DNA of 37,135 nucleotides from Chloroflexota bacterium (lineage in GTDB: Bacteria > Chloroflexota > Limnocylindria > Limnocylindrales > CSP1-4). The DNA lies in the NCBI GenBank assembly GCA_012026785.1, contig VEOW01000138.1:1-37135 (forward strand). The letters run 5' to 3'. Shown here piece by piece: positions 15,362 through 24,993 of this stretch. Numbering within the stretch: the first letter of the stretch is position 1; each line of letters begins with the position of its first letter. The notes beneath the pieces are model-generated. The model saw only the letters and a program-made list of their open reading frames with translations, made no database searches and had not been told where the DNA came from. The position numbers and the translations under genes were made by a program.

Positions 15362-18300
15362 TCAACCCGCCCTGATCGCCGCGGGGGCCTCGGCGGAGCC
15401 CGACGGCTTTCCGCGGTTCCGCATCCCGTCGACGAGCGAGTACACGACCGGCACGACGACGAGCGTCAGGAACGTCGAGCTGAACAGGCCGCCGATGACG
15501 ACGGTGCCGAGCTCGGCGGCGATGATCGAGCCCTCGTTGAAGCCCGCCGCGAGCGGGATCAGGGCCAGGATCGTCGCGATCGCCGTCATCAGGATCGGCC
15601 GGACGCGGGTTCGACCGCCCTCGATGAGCGCGTCATGGGCGGACAGCCCGCGCGCCCGCAAGCGTTCGACGAGGTCGAGCAGCACGATGGCGTTCGTCAC
15701 CACGATCCCGATCAGCATCAGCAGGCCGATCATCGCGCTGACCCCGAGCGGCCGGCCGGTGACGTACAGCGCGACGAACGCGCCGATCGTGGCCAGCGGC
15801 AGGCTGAACAGGATGATGAACGGCGTGATCAGCGAGTTGAACGTCAGGACCATCGCGACGTAGACGACGAGGACGGCGACGGCCATCGAGACAAACAGGC
15901 CGCTGAACGCCTCCTCCATCTGCTGGGTCACCCCGGCGAGGCTGACGCTGACGCCGTCGGGGATCCCGCCGGCCGCGACCAGCCGGTCGATCTCGGCCTG
16001 CACGTCGGCGCTGACGGCGCCGGTGTCGACGTCGGCGATCTCGGCCGAGATCGAGGCGGCGGGCGAGCCGTCGATCCGGGTGATCGAGCCCTGGGCGTCG
16101 ACCTGCTCGACCGTCGCGATCTGTCGCAGCGGCACCTTCATGACCGTTCCGACCGGCAGGTCGCGCAGCTCGTCGAGGGTAGCGACGGCGTCCGGGTCGA
16201 GCTGGACGAAGACGTCGACGGTCGCCTCGGAGTCCTCGACCGCGATTCGCGTGACCGAGCTCCCGACGAGGGCGTTGCGGACCTCCTGGGCCACCTGGGC
16301 GGCGGTCAAGCCGACCCCGAAGGCCGCCTCGGGGTTCGGCTGGACCACGATCTCGGGCGTGCCCTTCGAGAGGTCGGACTTGAGGTTGAGGAGGCTGGCG
16401 TTGTCGGCCAGGGCCGCCATGACCGCGTCGTTCGCCTCGGCGACGGCGCCGGCATTCTCGCCCGACACGATGACGTTGAGGTTGTTGGAGGTGAACCCGG
16501 CCGTCTGCGACACGGCGACGTCGTAGCCGTCGGCCTTGACCGGAGCAAGCGCTTCGGACAGCCGGTTCGTGGCCGCCGCCAGGTCAGCCGAATCCTCGAG
16601 TCGAACGGTCAGCCGGGCGCTGTTGGCGGGCCGGCCGCTGAAGGCCGCGACGAGCGCCTGGAACCCGGCCTCGCCCTCGCCCGGGATGGAGGTCTCGACG
16701 AGCTCGACCTCGTCGACCCCGATCAGGATCGCCTCGGCCTCCTGGGCTCGCTCGCGAACGGCCGTCGAGCTGGCGCCGGCGGGCGGCGCGACCGTCACCT
16801 GGAGGATCTTTTCGGCGCCGGCATTGATGAAGGCCGTCGGCAGCAGCGGCGCGATGGCGCCGGAGCCGACGAACAGGACGAGCGCGATGGCGAGCGTGGC
16901 CAGCTTCGTCCAGCGGTTGCGCAGGGCCAGCTTGATCGTCGGGGTGTAGGCCCGCAGCCAGAACGAGTTGCGAGGCTCACTGTCCTCGTCGACGTTGAGC
17001 TTGACGCGGTCGATCAGCAGGTACGCCAGGACCGGCACGACCGTCAGGGCACAAACGAGCGAGGCGAGCAGCGCGAAGGTCACGGTCAGCGCGAACGGCA
17101 GGAAGAACTGCGACACGAAGCCGCCGACGAAGCCGATCGGCAGGAACACCCCGACCGTTGTGATCGTCGCCGAGGTGATCGCAGCGGCGACCTCCCGTGG
17201 GCCGGCCAGGACGGCGGTCAGCTTGTCCTCGCCGAGGGCCCGGTGGCGGTAGATGTTCTCGAGGACGACGATCGCGTCGTCGACCACCCGCCCGACCGCG
17301 ACGGCCAGGCCGCCGAGGGTCATGACGTTGAGCGTGATCCCGGTGGCCTGCATGATCACGAGCGCCGTCAGCAGCGACAGCGGGATGCTGACGGCGGCCA
17401 CGACCGTCGAGCGGATGCTGAACAGGAACAGGAAGATCGTCAGGATCGCGAACACGGCACCGAGGCCGCCCTCCTTGAGGAGGCCGTTGCGCGACTCCTT
17501 GATGAAGGCCGACAGGTCGCTGACGATCTCGACGTTGATGGCGTCGCCGTGCTGCGCGTCCATCTCCTCGAGGACCTCGGATACCGCCTCGGCGACCTGG
17601 ACGGTGTTGGCGGTCGAGGTCTTCGAAACCGAGATCGAGAGCGATGGCTGGCCGTTCGTCCGGGCGTAGCCGGTCGTCGCGACATCCTCGAGCTCGACCG
17701 TGCCGAGGTCGCCGATCGTGATCGGGGTCGGCGGCACGGGCGGCTGGTCGGGAGCCGGCGTCTGGCCGGGTACCCCGGGCGCCACCTGCTGGAAGCCGAC
17801 CGGCAGGTTTCGAATCTCGTCGATCGACTCGAGGCTGCCGACGGTCGAAACGGGGATCCGCGTCCCGTCCGACGACAGCGTGCCCGACGGGATCGTGAGG
17901 TTGCTGGCGGCGAGGACGCCGTTGACCTGCGACACGCTGACGCCGGCCTGGGCGAGCCTGGCCGGGTCGAGGGTGATCGTGACCCGTGCCTCCTCGCCGC
18001 CGGTCACGTCGACGCTGGCGACGCCGTCGCGCCCGAGCAGCGCCGGTCGAATGGTGTCGCGGGCGATCGCCGCGGCCGCGGCGAAGCCATCCTCCGACGT
18101 TGCCGCGACCGAGGCGATGATCACCGGCGCGGCGTTGATATCGAGGGCGGTGACGTCGGGCGAGACGCCGTCGGGCAGGTTCGCCCCCTGGAGCCCCTGC
18201 TCGATGGTCGCGCGCGTCTCCTTGACGTCGGTCCCGAACGAGAACTCGGCGATGACCAGGGCGATCGAGTTGGCCGAGACCGACTGCATCAGCTCCAGCC

Positions 18301-18529
18301 GCGGGACACCCGAGACGATCTGCTCGATCGGCTTGGCGACCTGCTCGGCGACGTCGGCCGCGCCGGCGCCGGGCAGCGGCGCGACGATCGTGATGACCGG
18401 CAGCTGGACGTCGGGCAGCAGCTCCTGCTTCAGGTCGCCCCAGGCCACGATCCCCGACACGAACAGGGCCGTGGCGAGGAGCAGGGTGACGCTGCGCCGG
18501 GCGACGGCGAACTCGGACAGGCGGCTCAC
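15362..18529 (-). CDS. RND family efflux transporter
   Basis: A 1,055-aa AcrB/SwrC-type resistance-nodulation-division pump. An N-terminal membrane helix (SVTLLLATALFVSGIVAW) is followed by a porter domain with FSFGTDVKETRATIEQ and PRLELMQSVSANS. The TM4 proton-relay motif GRVVDDAIVVLENIYRHRA is intact, and the C-terminal helices end in GGLFSSTFLTLVVVPVVYSL. The GTG start overlaps the stop of a MarR-type regulator by 4 nt (GTGA), so the pump is probably controlled by that regulator. No periplasmic adaptor or outer-membrane channel gene is adjacent, which fits SwrC-like single-component RND pumps. Substrates are likely hydrophobic drugs or lipids (inference). Confidence 0.93.
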   Translation of the reverse strand: MSRLSEFAVARRSVTLLLATALFVSGIVAWGDLKQELLPDVQLPVITIVAPLPGAGAADVAEQVAKPIEQIVSGVPRLELMQSVSANSIALVIAEFSFGTDVKETRATIEQGLQGANLPDGVSPDVTALDINAAPVIIASVAATSEDGFAAAAAIARDTIRPALLGRDGVASVDVTGGEEARVTITLDPARLAQAGVSVSQVNGVLAASNLTIPSGTLSSDGTRIPVSTVGSLESIDEIRNLPVGFQQVAPGVPGQTPAPDQPPVPPTPITIGDLGTVELEDVATTGYARTNGQPSLSISVSKTSTANTVQVAEAVSEVLEEMDAQHGDAINVEIVSDLSAFIKESRNGLLKEGGLGAVFAILTIFLFLFSIRSTVVAAVSIPLSLLTALVIMQATGITLNVMTLGGLAVAVGRVVDDAIVVLENIYRHRALGEDKLTAVLAGPREVAAAITSATITTVGVFLPIGFVGGFVSQFFLPFALTVTFALLASLVCALTVVPVLAYLLIDRVKLNVDEDSEPRNSFWLRAYTPTIKLALRNRWTKLATLAIALVLFVGSGAIAPLLPTAFINAGAEKILQVTVAPPAGASSTAVRERAQEAEAILIGVDEVELVETSIPGEGEAGFQALVAAFSGRPANSARLTVRLEDSADLAAATNRLSEALAPVKADGYDVAVSQTAGFTSNNLNVIVSGENAGAVAEANDAVMAALADNASLLNLKSDLSKGTPEIVVQPNPEAAFGVGLTAAQVAQEVRNALVGSSVTRIAVEDSEATVDVFVQLDPDAVATLDELRDLPVGTVMKVPLRQIATVEQVDAQGSITRIDGSPAASISAEIADVDTGAVSADVQAEIDRLVAAGGIPDGVSVSLAGVTQQMEEAFSGLFVSMAVAVLVVYVAMVLTFNSLITPFIILFSLPLATIGAFVALYVTGRPLGVSAMIGLLMLIGIVVTNAIVLLDLVERLRARGLSAHDALIEGGRTRVRPILMTAIATILALIPLAAGFNEGSIIAAELGTVVIGGLFSSTFLTLVVVPVVYSLVDGMRNRGKPSGSAEAPAAIRAG

Positions 18530-19008
18530 GGGTTGATCTCCTCGGTGGGTTGCACGGGTCGGCTCGCGAGGCGGGCGATCCCGCGCTCGAGGACGCCAAG
18601 GAAGGTTTGGACATGCTCCAGATCCCCGTCATCGAGGACCTCGAGGAGCTCCCGCATCTGGCGAGCGCTGAGCTCCCGGAAGCGATCGAGCAGGGTTGCG
18701 CCGGCAGGCGTGATGGCGATGACGACCAGGCGGCGGTCCGCCGGGTCGTCGCGCCGCGTGGCGAGGCCGGCCTCGACCAGGCGATCGACCAGGCCGCTGA
18801 CGGTCGGAAGCGAGACGCCGAGGCGGCCCGACAGCTCCGACATACGCAGCTCGCCGAGGACGCCCAGCAGGTACAGGACCTTGGCGCGCGGCATCGTCAG
18901 GTCGATCTCCACGAACTCCGGCGCGTGGACGTCGGCCAAGCGCAGCAGGACGGCCTCGTAGCCGGCGATCAGCTCGTCGATGAGGACAGAACGATTGGCG
19001 GTGTCGAT
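18526..19008 (-). CDS. MarR family transcriptional regulator, non-canonical start proposed
   Basis: A winged-helix regulator, 160 aa as drawn. The DNA-binding region MSELSGRLGVSLPTVSGLVDRLVEAGLATR and the wing DPADRRLVVIAITPAG are typical MarR. The first in-frame ATG/GTG/TTG is TTG 18939, which would remove the dimerisation helix. The frame stays open to 19051, and DTANRSVLIDELIAGYEAVLLRL reads as a normal MarR N-terminus. ATC at 19006-19008, with GGAG at 19018-19021 nine nt upstream, is my proposed start; TTG 18939 is the conservative alternative. It overlaps the RND gene by 4 nt and likely represses it through the repeats at 19031-19063. Confidence 0.85.
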   Translation of the reverse strand: MDTANRSVLIDELIAGYEAVLLRLADVHAPEFVEIDLTMPRAKVLYLLGVLGELRMSELSGRLGVSLPTVSGLVDRLVEAGLATRRDDPADRRLVVIAITPAGATLLDRFRELSARQMRELLEVLDDGDLEHVQTFLGVLERGIARLASRPVQPTEEINP

Positions 19009-19030
19009 CGGACGGATCTCCGTGCAGGCA

Positions 19031-19063
19031 CATCGCCTAATGGTTTGGCATCACCTAACCATT
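19031..19063. promoter_or_regulatory. Putative MarR operator
   Basis: A 7-bp inverted repeat AATGGTT (19039-19045) / AACCATT (19057-19063) is interleaved with a 10-bp direct repeat CATCRCCTAA (19031-19040 and 19049-19058, period 18 bp). It lies immediately upstream of the MarR-RND operon and is AT-richer than its surroundings. Autoregulatory binding by the MarR protein is inferred from position. Confidence 0.55.
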
Positions 19064-19122
19064 CGCCGCGAACGATACGTCCTCGCGTCCAATCCTGCTC
19101 GCGACGCGGATGGAACCTGCGG

Positions 19123-20943
19123 TTACTCCAGGTCGATGGACGACAGCCGAACCGGCAGCAGGCCGACGGACGACAGGGCGCCCGCGTCGGGATCCCATTC
19201 GAGGGCCAGCTCGACGCGGCCGAGGTCGCCGAGCAGGCGATACGTGGCCGATCGAACCCCGTCGCCGCCGATCGTCGGCCCGAGTCGGAGCGTGCCGAAT
19301 CTCGCCTCGGTGGCACGGAGCGCGCGTCCCACGGCAGCCCGGGCCACGCCGGGGCCCAGCGGCAGGTCGGCCGGGATGGCAGCCGCGGTTCCATCGGCCG
19401 GCGAGAGGGCGGCGACGATGCGCGCGGCCGCGTCAGCAAGGGGGGGCGAGGGGTCGGGCACGGAGGTGAGATTCAGCATCTGGACCCGTGGCGGGAGCTC
19501 CGGCGACAGGAGGATCTCGACCCGGGCCCGGCCTCGCTCGCCGCGCATCCACCACTCGAGGTGGAGCGGCGACTCGGAGCGAGTCGGCTCGTCCGGGTCG
19601 GGCGTGAGGCGCCCATGCGCGGCCCCGAGTCCCTCGCTCGCCTGCCGCCGCCGCTCGATCGACTCGTCGAGCTCGACGTTCATCGCGAACAGCGCCGCGG
19701 CCGCCGCGTCGTCCCAGCGCTCCAGCAGGCCCTCGACGGCGGCGCGCGCCGCGACCGTCGGCTCGGCCGGCCGGATGCGACGCGATGGCACGGCCTCCGC
19801 GGCCACCAGCTCGCTGAGAATCTCGCGCAGCAGCGGCGTGACCGGCGCGTAGCGGCCATTGGCCATGCCGATGACCGCCAGGCCCGAGGCGGGATGCCAG
19901 CGCATCTGCGACCCGAACCCCGGGTAGCCGCCGCCGTGGCTGATCGTCCGGCCGATCCGGAAGTCCTCGACGATGAACAGGCCGTATCCGTAATGGATGC
20001 TCTCGACCGTCGGCACCTCGGCCGAGGTGCGGAGCGTGGCCAGGGCGAACGGCACGATCGGCTGTTGCATCTCGCGCCGGACCGCTCGCGACAACGGGTG
20101 GCCGTCGTCCGTGTCGTCGCGCGGCGGCCACGCGTCCACGAAGCCGGCGACCCAGCGCGCGAGGTCCGGCACCGTCGTGAACACGCCACCCATCGACGCC
20201 AGGGCGCCGTACGGATCGATCGGCTCCTCTTCGAACCCGCCGTCGTCCCGCCAGACGTAGCCCTGGGCAAGATGCTCGGGCGCCACCTCCTCGGCGAGAT
20301 AGCCGGTCGCGTCCATCCCGAGCGGCGCCAGGAAGCGCTCCCGCACCACCTCGCGGTACTCCTTCCCGGCGACGTTGGTGATCACTCGCCCGAGGATCCC
20401 GTAGCCGAGGTTCGAGTACTCGAACCGGGTCCCCGGGACGAAGGCGAACGTCAACCCACCCCCCAGCAGCGCCGCGAACGATTCGAGGTCGAGGCCCTGT
20501 TGCCGATCGCCCCACGGGTCGTCGGTCGGCAGGCCGGCGGTCATCGTCAGCAGGTGGCGGATCGTCATGCGCGGCGAATCGGCGGTCGGGTACCGCAGCG
20601 ACGCGAGCTCGGGCACGTGGCGCTCGGCGAGATCGTCGAGCGAGAGGCGGCCCTCGTCACGCAGCGACAGGACGGTCGCCGCGGTGAAGCTCTTGGTCAT
20701 CGAGGCGATCCGGAAGCGCGATTCGAGCGTCGGCGGCGCCTCCTCGCCGACCCGCAGCGTCCCGAGGCTTCGAGCATGGACGAGCCGCCCGTCGACCAGG
20801 ACGCCGTAGACCAGTCCCGGCGCCTTTCGGCCATCGAACCACCGATCAACCCGGACGTCGGCCTCGTGCAGCAGCCGCTCCAGCGCGGCGGGAACGACTT
20901 CGCTGACGAGGGGCCGCGGACCGGCGGTGGCGGGTGCGGTCAC
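19123..20943 (-). CDS. Serine hydrolase, beta-lactamase/PBP4* family
   Basis: A 606-aa serine hydrolase of the class C beta-lactamase/DD-peptidase/esterase superfamily (PF00144). All three active-site elements are present: SMTK at 81-84 (nucleophile Ser81, Lys84), YSN at 176-178 and HGG at 336-338. There is no signal peptide, so it is probably cytoplasmic, favouring an esterase or amidase over a cell-wall role. Residues from about 390 to the end form an extra C-terminal region of about 215 aa, rich in charged residues, that I do not recognise; similar PF00144 proteins carry lipocalin-like or DUF tails. The start is GTG 20943. Real substrate unknown. Confidence 0.87.
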   Translation of the reverse strand: MTAPATAGPRPLVSEVVPAALERLLHEADVRVDRWFDGRKAPGLVYGVLVDGRLVHARSLGTLRVGEEAPPTLESRFRIASMTKSFTAATVLSLRDEGRLSLDDLAERHVPELASLRYPTADSPRMTIRHLLTMTAGLPTDDPWGDRQQGLDLESFAALLGGGLTFAFVPGTRFEYSNLGYGILGRVITNVAGKEYREVVRERFLAPLGMDATGYLAEEVAPEHLAQGYVWRDDGGFEEEPIDPYGALASMGGVFTTVPDLARWVAGFVDAWPPRDDTDDGHPLSRAVRREMQQPIVPFALATLRTSAEVPTVESIHYGYGLFIVEDFRIGRTISHGGGYPGFGSQMRWHPASGLAVIGMANGRYAPVTPLLREILSELVAAEAVPSRRIRPAEPTVAARAAVEGLLERWDDAAAAALFAMNVELDESIERRRQASEGLGAAHGRLTPDPDEPTRSESPLHLEWWMRGERGRARVEILLSPELPPRVQMLNLTSVPDPSPPLADAAARIVAALSPADGTAAAIPADLPLGPGVARAAVGRALRATEARFGTLRLGPTIGGDGVRSATYRLLGDLGRVELALEWDPDAGALSSVGLLPVRLSSIDLE

Positions 20944-20959
20944 CGGTAGGGCTGAATCA

Positions 20960-20987
20960 CGAAGCCGCCGGTGACCCGGCGGCTTCG
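20960..20987 (-). terminator. Strong hairpin downstream of the Fe-S carrier gene
   Basis: A perfect 11-bp stem (CGAAGCCGCCG / CGGCGGCTTCG) with a 6-nt loop lies 26 nt past the IscA-type stop and just before the serine hydrolase start. There is no T-run. It probably separates the two minus-strand units. Confidence 0.65.
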
Positions 20988-21012
20988 GACGGGACGCCCG
21001 ATCGAGTGGCTG

Positions 21013-21393
21013 TCAGTGCGCGCAGCTGCGAGCCTGGCCGGCGCTCTCGGCGGTCCGGAAGCTCGAGCCGCAGCCGCAGGCCGCCACGGCGTTGGGGTTA
21101 TTGACGGTAAACCCGGCGCCCATGAGGGTGTCGACGTAGTCGATCTCCGAGCCCGTGAGCAGGTCGATGCTCTGCGGGTCGACGTAGACCTTGACGCCGT
21201 TCGCCTCGAGGACGTTGTCGTCGGGCGTCGGCTGGTCCTCGAGCATCATCCCGTAGCGGAAGCCCGAGCAGCCACCCGAGTAGACATACACGCGCAGCCC
21301 GATGTTCGGGTTGGCCTCCTCCTTCGTCAGCTCGTGCAGCTTGGTCGCCGCAGCATCGCTGAGGGAGAGCACCGTCGGCTGCTGTTCGATCAT
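21013..21393 (-). CDS. IscA/ErpA-type iron-sulfur cluster carrier
   Basis: A 126-aa A-type carrier (HesB/IscA family) that receives and delivers Fe-S clusters. The three ligand cysteines are present: Cys42 in SGGCSGFRYGM and Cys106/Cys108 in ACGCGSSF. The rest is standard: LSDAAATKLHEL, NIGLRVYVYSG, VDPQSIDLLTGSEIDYVD and GFTVNNPNA. ATG 21393 is chosen over upstream in-frame starts because it gives the normal N-terminus (MIEQQPTVLSLS), with AAGGG about 9 nt upstream. It appears monocistronic, bounded by the hairpin at 20960-20987. It could mature cluster-containing enzymes; none is adjacent. Confidence 0.93.
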   Translation of the reverse strand: MIEQQPTVLSLSDAAATKLHELTKEEANPNIGLRVYVYSGGCSGFRYGMMLEDQPTPDDNVLEANGVKVYVDPQSIDLLTGSEIDYVDTLMGAGFTVNNPNAVAACGCGSSFRTAESAGQARSCAH

Positions 21394-21578
21394 CAGGGCG
21401 GTTCCCTTCTCCGTTCCGGTTTCGCGCTCGCCGCCGGTTCGGCGACCCGTCAATCGTACGCAGCGCAACCGATTCCGACAACCACCCTCGTCGAAATCGG
21501 CTTGCGTCGGCCTCGCAGCCGACGAGATCCGGTGGCTGGGCTATCGTTGGCGGGTCCCGTCACCGCCGCCGGAGCCCG

Positions 21579-22235
21579 ATGGCCAGTCCAGAGCGCAGCC
21601 GAGCCCGCCGCTTCGCCCTTCCAGAGCTCGCCGACGAGCGCGCCGGGCACGTGATCGAGGCCTTCCTCGACGGCCGGCATGCCCGCCGCAACCGGCCCAC
21701 CCCGATCGACGAGCCCGCACCCGCTCCGGCCAATCCGCTGTCGGCCCTCGCCTCCCGGCTCGATTGGAACGAGGCGCTCCGGCGCGAGGCCGCCCGGGGC
21801 CGACGCTATCGCCGCCACGCGGCCATCGTCGTGCTCGCGGTGCAGCCGACCGTCGGGACCGCCAACGGAACCGAGCCGCCCGAGCACGTCGGCGACTGGA
21901 TGCGCCGCGTCGCGGGCCCCATCGCCCACGTCCTCCGCCGCGGCGTGCGCTCGACCGATCTCGTGACCCGGATCGGCGAGGCCCGCTTCCAGATCCTGCT
22001 ACCCGAGTCCGGGGAGCGCGCCGCGGCCGCGCTCGCCGAGCGCCTGATCGCCGACTGCGAGGTCTGGCTGCGCGTGATGGGTGCACCGATCACGCTCGAG
22101 GCGGCGGTGACCCCGCTGACTCGCGACGGCCCGCCCGAGGAGTCCGTGGCGCGCGCCTGGGAGGCGTTGGAGCGCGTCGAGCATGGCCCCGCAGAGGACG
22201 ATGGGGCCTCGGTCGCGGTGGACGAAGAAGGCTAG
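21579..22235 (+). CDS. Degenerate GGDEF-domain protein
   Basis: A 218-aa soluble protein. Residues about 60-200 resemble a diguanylate cyclase fold: ALASRLDWNEALRREAARGRRY, AAIVVLAVQP, LRRGVRSTDLVTRIG and FQILLPESGERAAAALAERL. At the position of the signature the sequence reads GEARF (133-137) rather than GGDEF, so catalysis is unlikely. The allosteric RxxD site is also not evident. It may serve as a scaffold or a c-di-GMP/GTP sensor. It diverges from the Fe-S carrier gene over 185 nt and converges on the thiolase gene. There is no membrane segment or attached sensor domain. Confidence 0.72.
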   Translation: MASPERSRARRFALPELADERAGHVIEAFLDGRHARRNRPTPIDEPAPAPANPLSALASRLDWNEALRREAARGRRYRRHAAIVVLAVQPTVGTANGTEPPEHVGDWMRRVAGPIAHVLRRGVRSTDLVTRIGEARFQILLPESGERAAAALAERLIADCEVWLRVMGAPITLEAAVTPLTRDGPPEESVARAWEALERVEHGPAEDDGASVAVDEEG

Positions 22236-22239
22236 CTCC

Positions 22240-22274
22240 GGCGGGCGCTTCGGTTCAGGCGGGCGCTTCGGTTC
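22240..22274. repeat. 17-bp direct repeat
   Basis: GGCGGGCGCTTCGGTTC occurs twice (22240-22256 and 22258-22274), separated by a single A, four bases after the GGDEF-like gene stop. It belongs to the repeat-rich convergent gap 22236-22454. Confidence 0.75.
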
Positions 22275-22302
22275 GGCCGCCGTACGTCATATTTCGTCCA
22301 CG

Positions 22303-22334
22303 ATGCGGGTGGATGCATAAGGGCCGGCCCGCAT
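22303..22334. repeat. Inverted repeat in the convergent gap
   Basis: ATGCGGG (22303-22309) pairs with CCCGCAT (22328-22334) across 18 nt; the loop side contains the palindrome GGGCCGGCCC (22321-22330). It could be a terminator for the plus-strand gene, but it lacks a T-run. Confidence 0.45.
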
Positions 22335-22389
22335 GCAACCACAGGCATGGCCGGGGAAATAGAAGTCTTGGCCGAAGCACGAATCCAGG

Positions 22390-22438
22390 GGCGGGGCCGG
22401 CGCGGGGCGGGGCCGGCGCGGCGGCGGTGCGCCGGCCC
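22390..22438. terminator. Tandem repeat and GC hairpin between convergent genes
   Basis: A 16-bp unit GGCGGGGCCGGCGCGG is repeated in tandem (22390-22405, 22406-22421). Overlapping its end is a perfect 10-bp stem GGGCCGGCGC / GCGCCGGCCC (22410-22419, 22429-22438) with a 9-nt loop, 16 nt from the thiolase stop. It may act as a bidirectional terminator. Confidence 0.6.
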
Positions 22439-22454
22439 GGTTGCGAGGAAGCCC

Positions 22455-23696
<1,242 letters not shown>

Positions 23697-23753
23697 GTGT
23701 TCGATTGTAGGAGCGGGCGCTGACGGTCCGGGGCGTGGCGGCCCGGGGAGGCG

Positions 23754-24944
23754 TTAGTGGCCGCGAACCTCGCGGAGCAGAGCGAGCGCCGGGCGGAAGG
23801 TGTCGGCGTCCTCCGCGGCGAGGGTGTCGAGCATCAGGGCGACCTCGTCGAGGCCCGTACCCCGGGCCCATTCGAAGGGTCCGAACGGGTGGCTGGCGCC
23901 GAGCCGCATCGCCCGATCGATGTCGTCGGCCGTGGCGATGCCGTCGCCGAGCGCGCGGTAGGCCTCGTTGACGATCGCGAGGACGAGCCGATCGGTGATG
24001 CCGATGCCGTCATGGCCTTGTGGCGGGTGGGCGGAGGGGGGAGTGGCGAATCTCGCGCTGAGCCCGGTGCGCTGCCCGCGCTCGTAGCGGTAGAACCCCT
24101 CGCCGGTCTTCCGCCCCAGCCGACCAGCCGCGACGAGCTCCTCCTGGATCGGCGACGGTCGGAAGCGCGGCGGTCGGCCGAATGCCTCGAACAGCGATCG
24201 CGCCGCGGCGAGGTTGACGTCGATGCCGATGAGGTCCATCAGGGTGAACGGGCCCATCGGGAAGCCGGCCTCCACGACCGCCGTGTCGATCGCCTCGACC
24301 GTGGCCGCGCCCGAGTGGAGCAGCCGCAGCGCCTCGAGGGTGAACGGGCGGTTGACGCGGTTCACGATGAAGCCCGGCGAATCGGCGCACCGAATCGGGG
24401 TCTTGCCCCAGCCCTCGACGAACGCCGCGGCCCGTTCGAGAGCCCAGTCCGCGGTTCGAGCCGCGCGCACGACCTCGACCAGCGGCAGCAGCGGCGCGGG
24501 ATTGAAGAAGTGCAGCCCGAGCACCCGCTCCGGGGCGATTCTCACGCCGTGCCCGATGTCCGACACCGACAGCGCGCTCGTGTTGGTCGCCAGGATCGTG
24601 CCCTGGTCCGCCGCCTCATCGAGCTCGGCGAAGAGCGCCCGCTTCGCGTCGAGGTCCTCGACCACCGCCTCGATCACGAGGGCGGCCTCGGCCGCCGCCT
24701 CGGCCGGGCTCGGGGCGTCGCGCAGGTGCGCGAGGTAGCCGGCGACGAAGCCGTCGCGCTGGGCCGGATCGGGCACGGCGCGCGACGCGCGTCTCGTCAG
24801 CCCGTCTCGAATGCGCTCGCGGGCTCGTTCGACCGCACCCGGCGTCACGTCCTGCAGCCGGACCTCCCAGCCCGCCTCGAGCGCCACCTGGGCAATGCCC
24901 GCGCCCATCGTCCCGGCCCCGATCACCGCCAGCGTTGCCGCCAC
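23754..24944 (-). CDS. paaH: 3-hydroxyacyl-CoA dehydrogenase, PaaH-like
   Basis: A 396-aa NAD-dependent dehydrogenase. The Rossmann motif VIGAGTMGAGIAQVALEAGW is at residues 7-26, the substrate-site TNTSALSVSDI at 120-130 and the catalytic His145 in LGLHFFNP. The C-terminal domain begins with SPGFIVNRVNRPF and carries a second copy of the helical 3HCDH module at about residues 305-390, as in PaaH and FadB2-type enzymes. It should oxidise 3-hydroxyadipyl-CoA to 3-oxoadipyl-CoA ahead of the thiolase encoded 57 nt downstream. The start is GTG 24944. It is divergent from an exported-protein gene with a 49-nt gap, so it is not on the same transcript as the epoxidase genes. Confidence 0.88.
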   Translation of the reverse strand: MAATLAVIGAGTMGAGIAQVALEAGWEVRLQDVTPGAVERARERIRDGLTRRASRAVPDPAQRDGFVAGYLAHLRDAPSPAEAAAEAALVIEAVVEDLDAKRALFAELDEAADQGTILATNTSALSVSDIGHGVRIAPERVLGLHFFNPAPLLPLVEVVRAARTADWALERAAAFVEGWGKTPIRCADSPGFIVNRVNRPFTLEALRLLHSGAATVEAIDTAVVEAGFPMGPFTLMDLIGIDVNLAAARSLFEAFGRPPRFRPSPIQEELVAAGRLGRKTGEGFYRYERGQRTGLSARFATPPSAHPPQGHDGIGITDRLVLAIVNEAYRALGDGIATADDIDRAMRLGASHPFGPFEWARGTGLDEVALMLDTLAAEDADTFRPALALLREVRGH

Positions 24945-24993
24945 GACAGCGAGGGTAGCCGAGGGCCGCCTAGCCTAGGCCCGAGGGAGCCCT

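Noticed and set aside
14297-18961. A very long plus-strand open frame (over 1,500 codons)
   Set aside because: It runs antisense to the M28, RND and MarR genes, is extremely Arg/Asp-rich and shows no domain. It is a shadow of GC-rich codon use on the other strand.
18629-19033. ATG 19033 as start of the MarR gene
   Set aside because: It is in a different frame that gives an Arg/Pro-rich peptide with no MarR motifs. Using it would need a frameshift, for which there is no evidence in the window.
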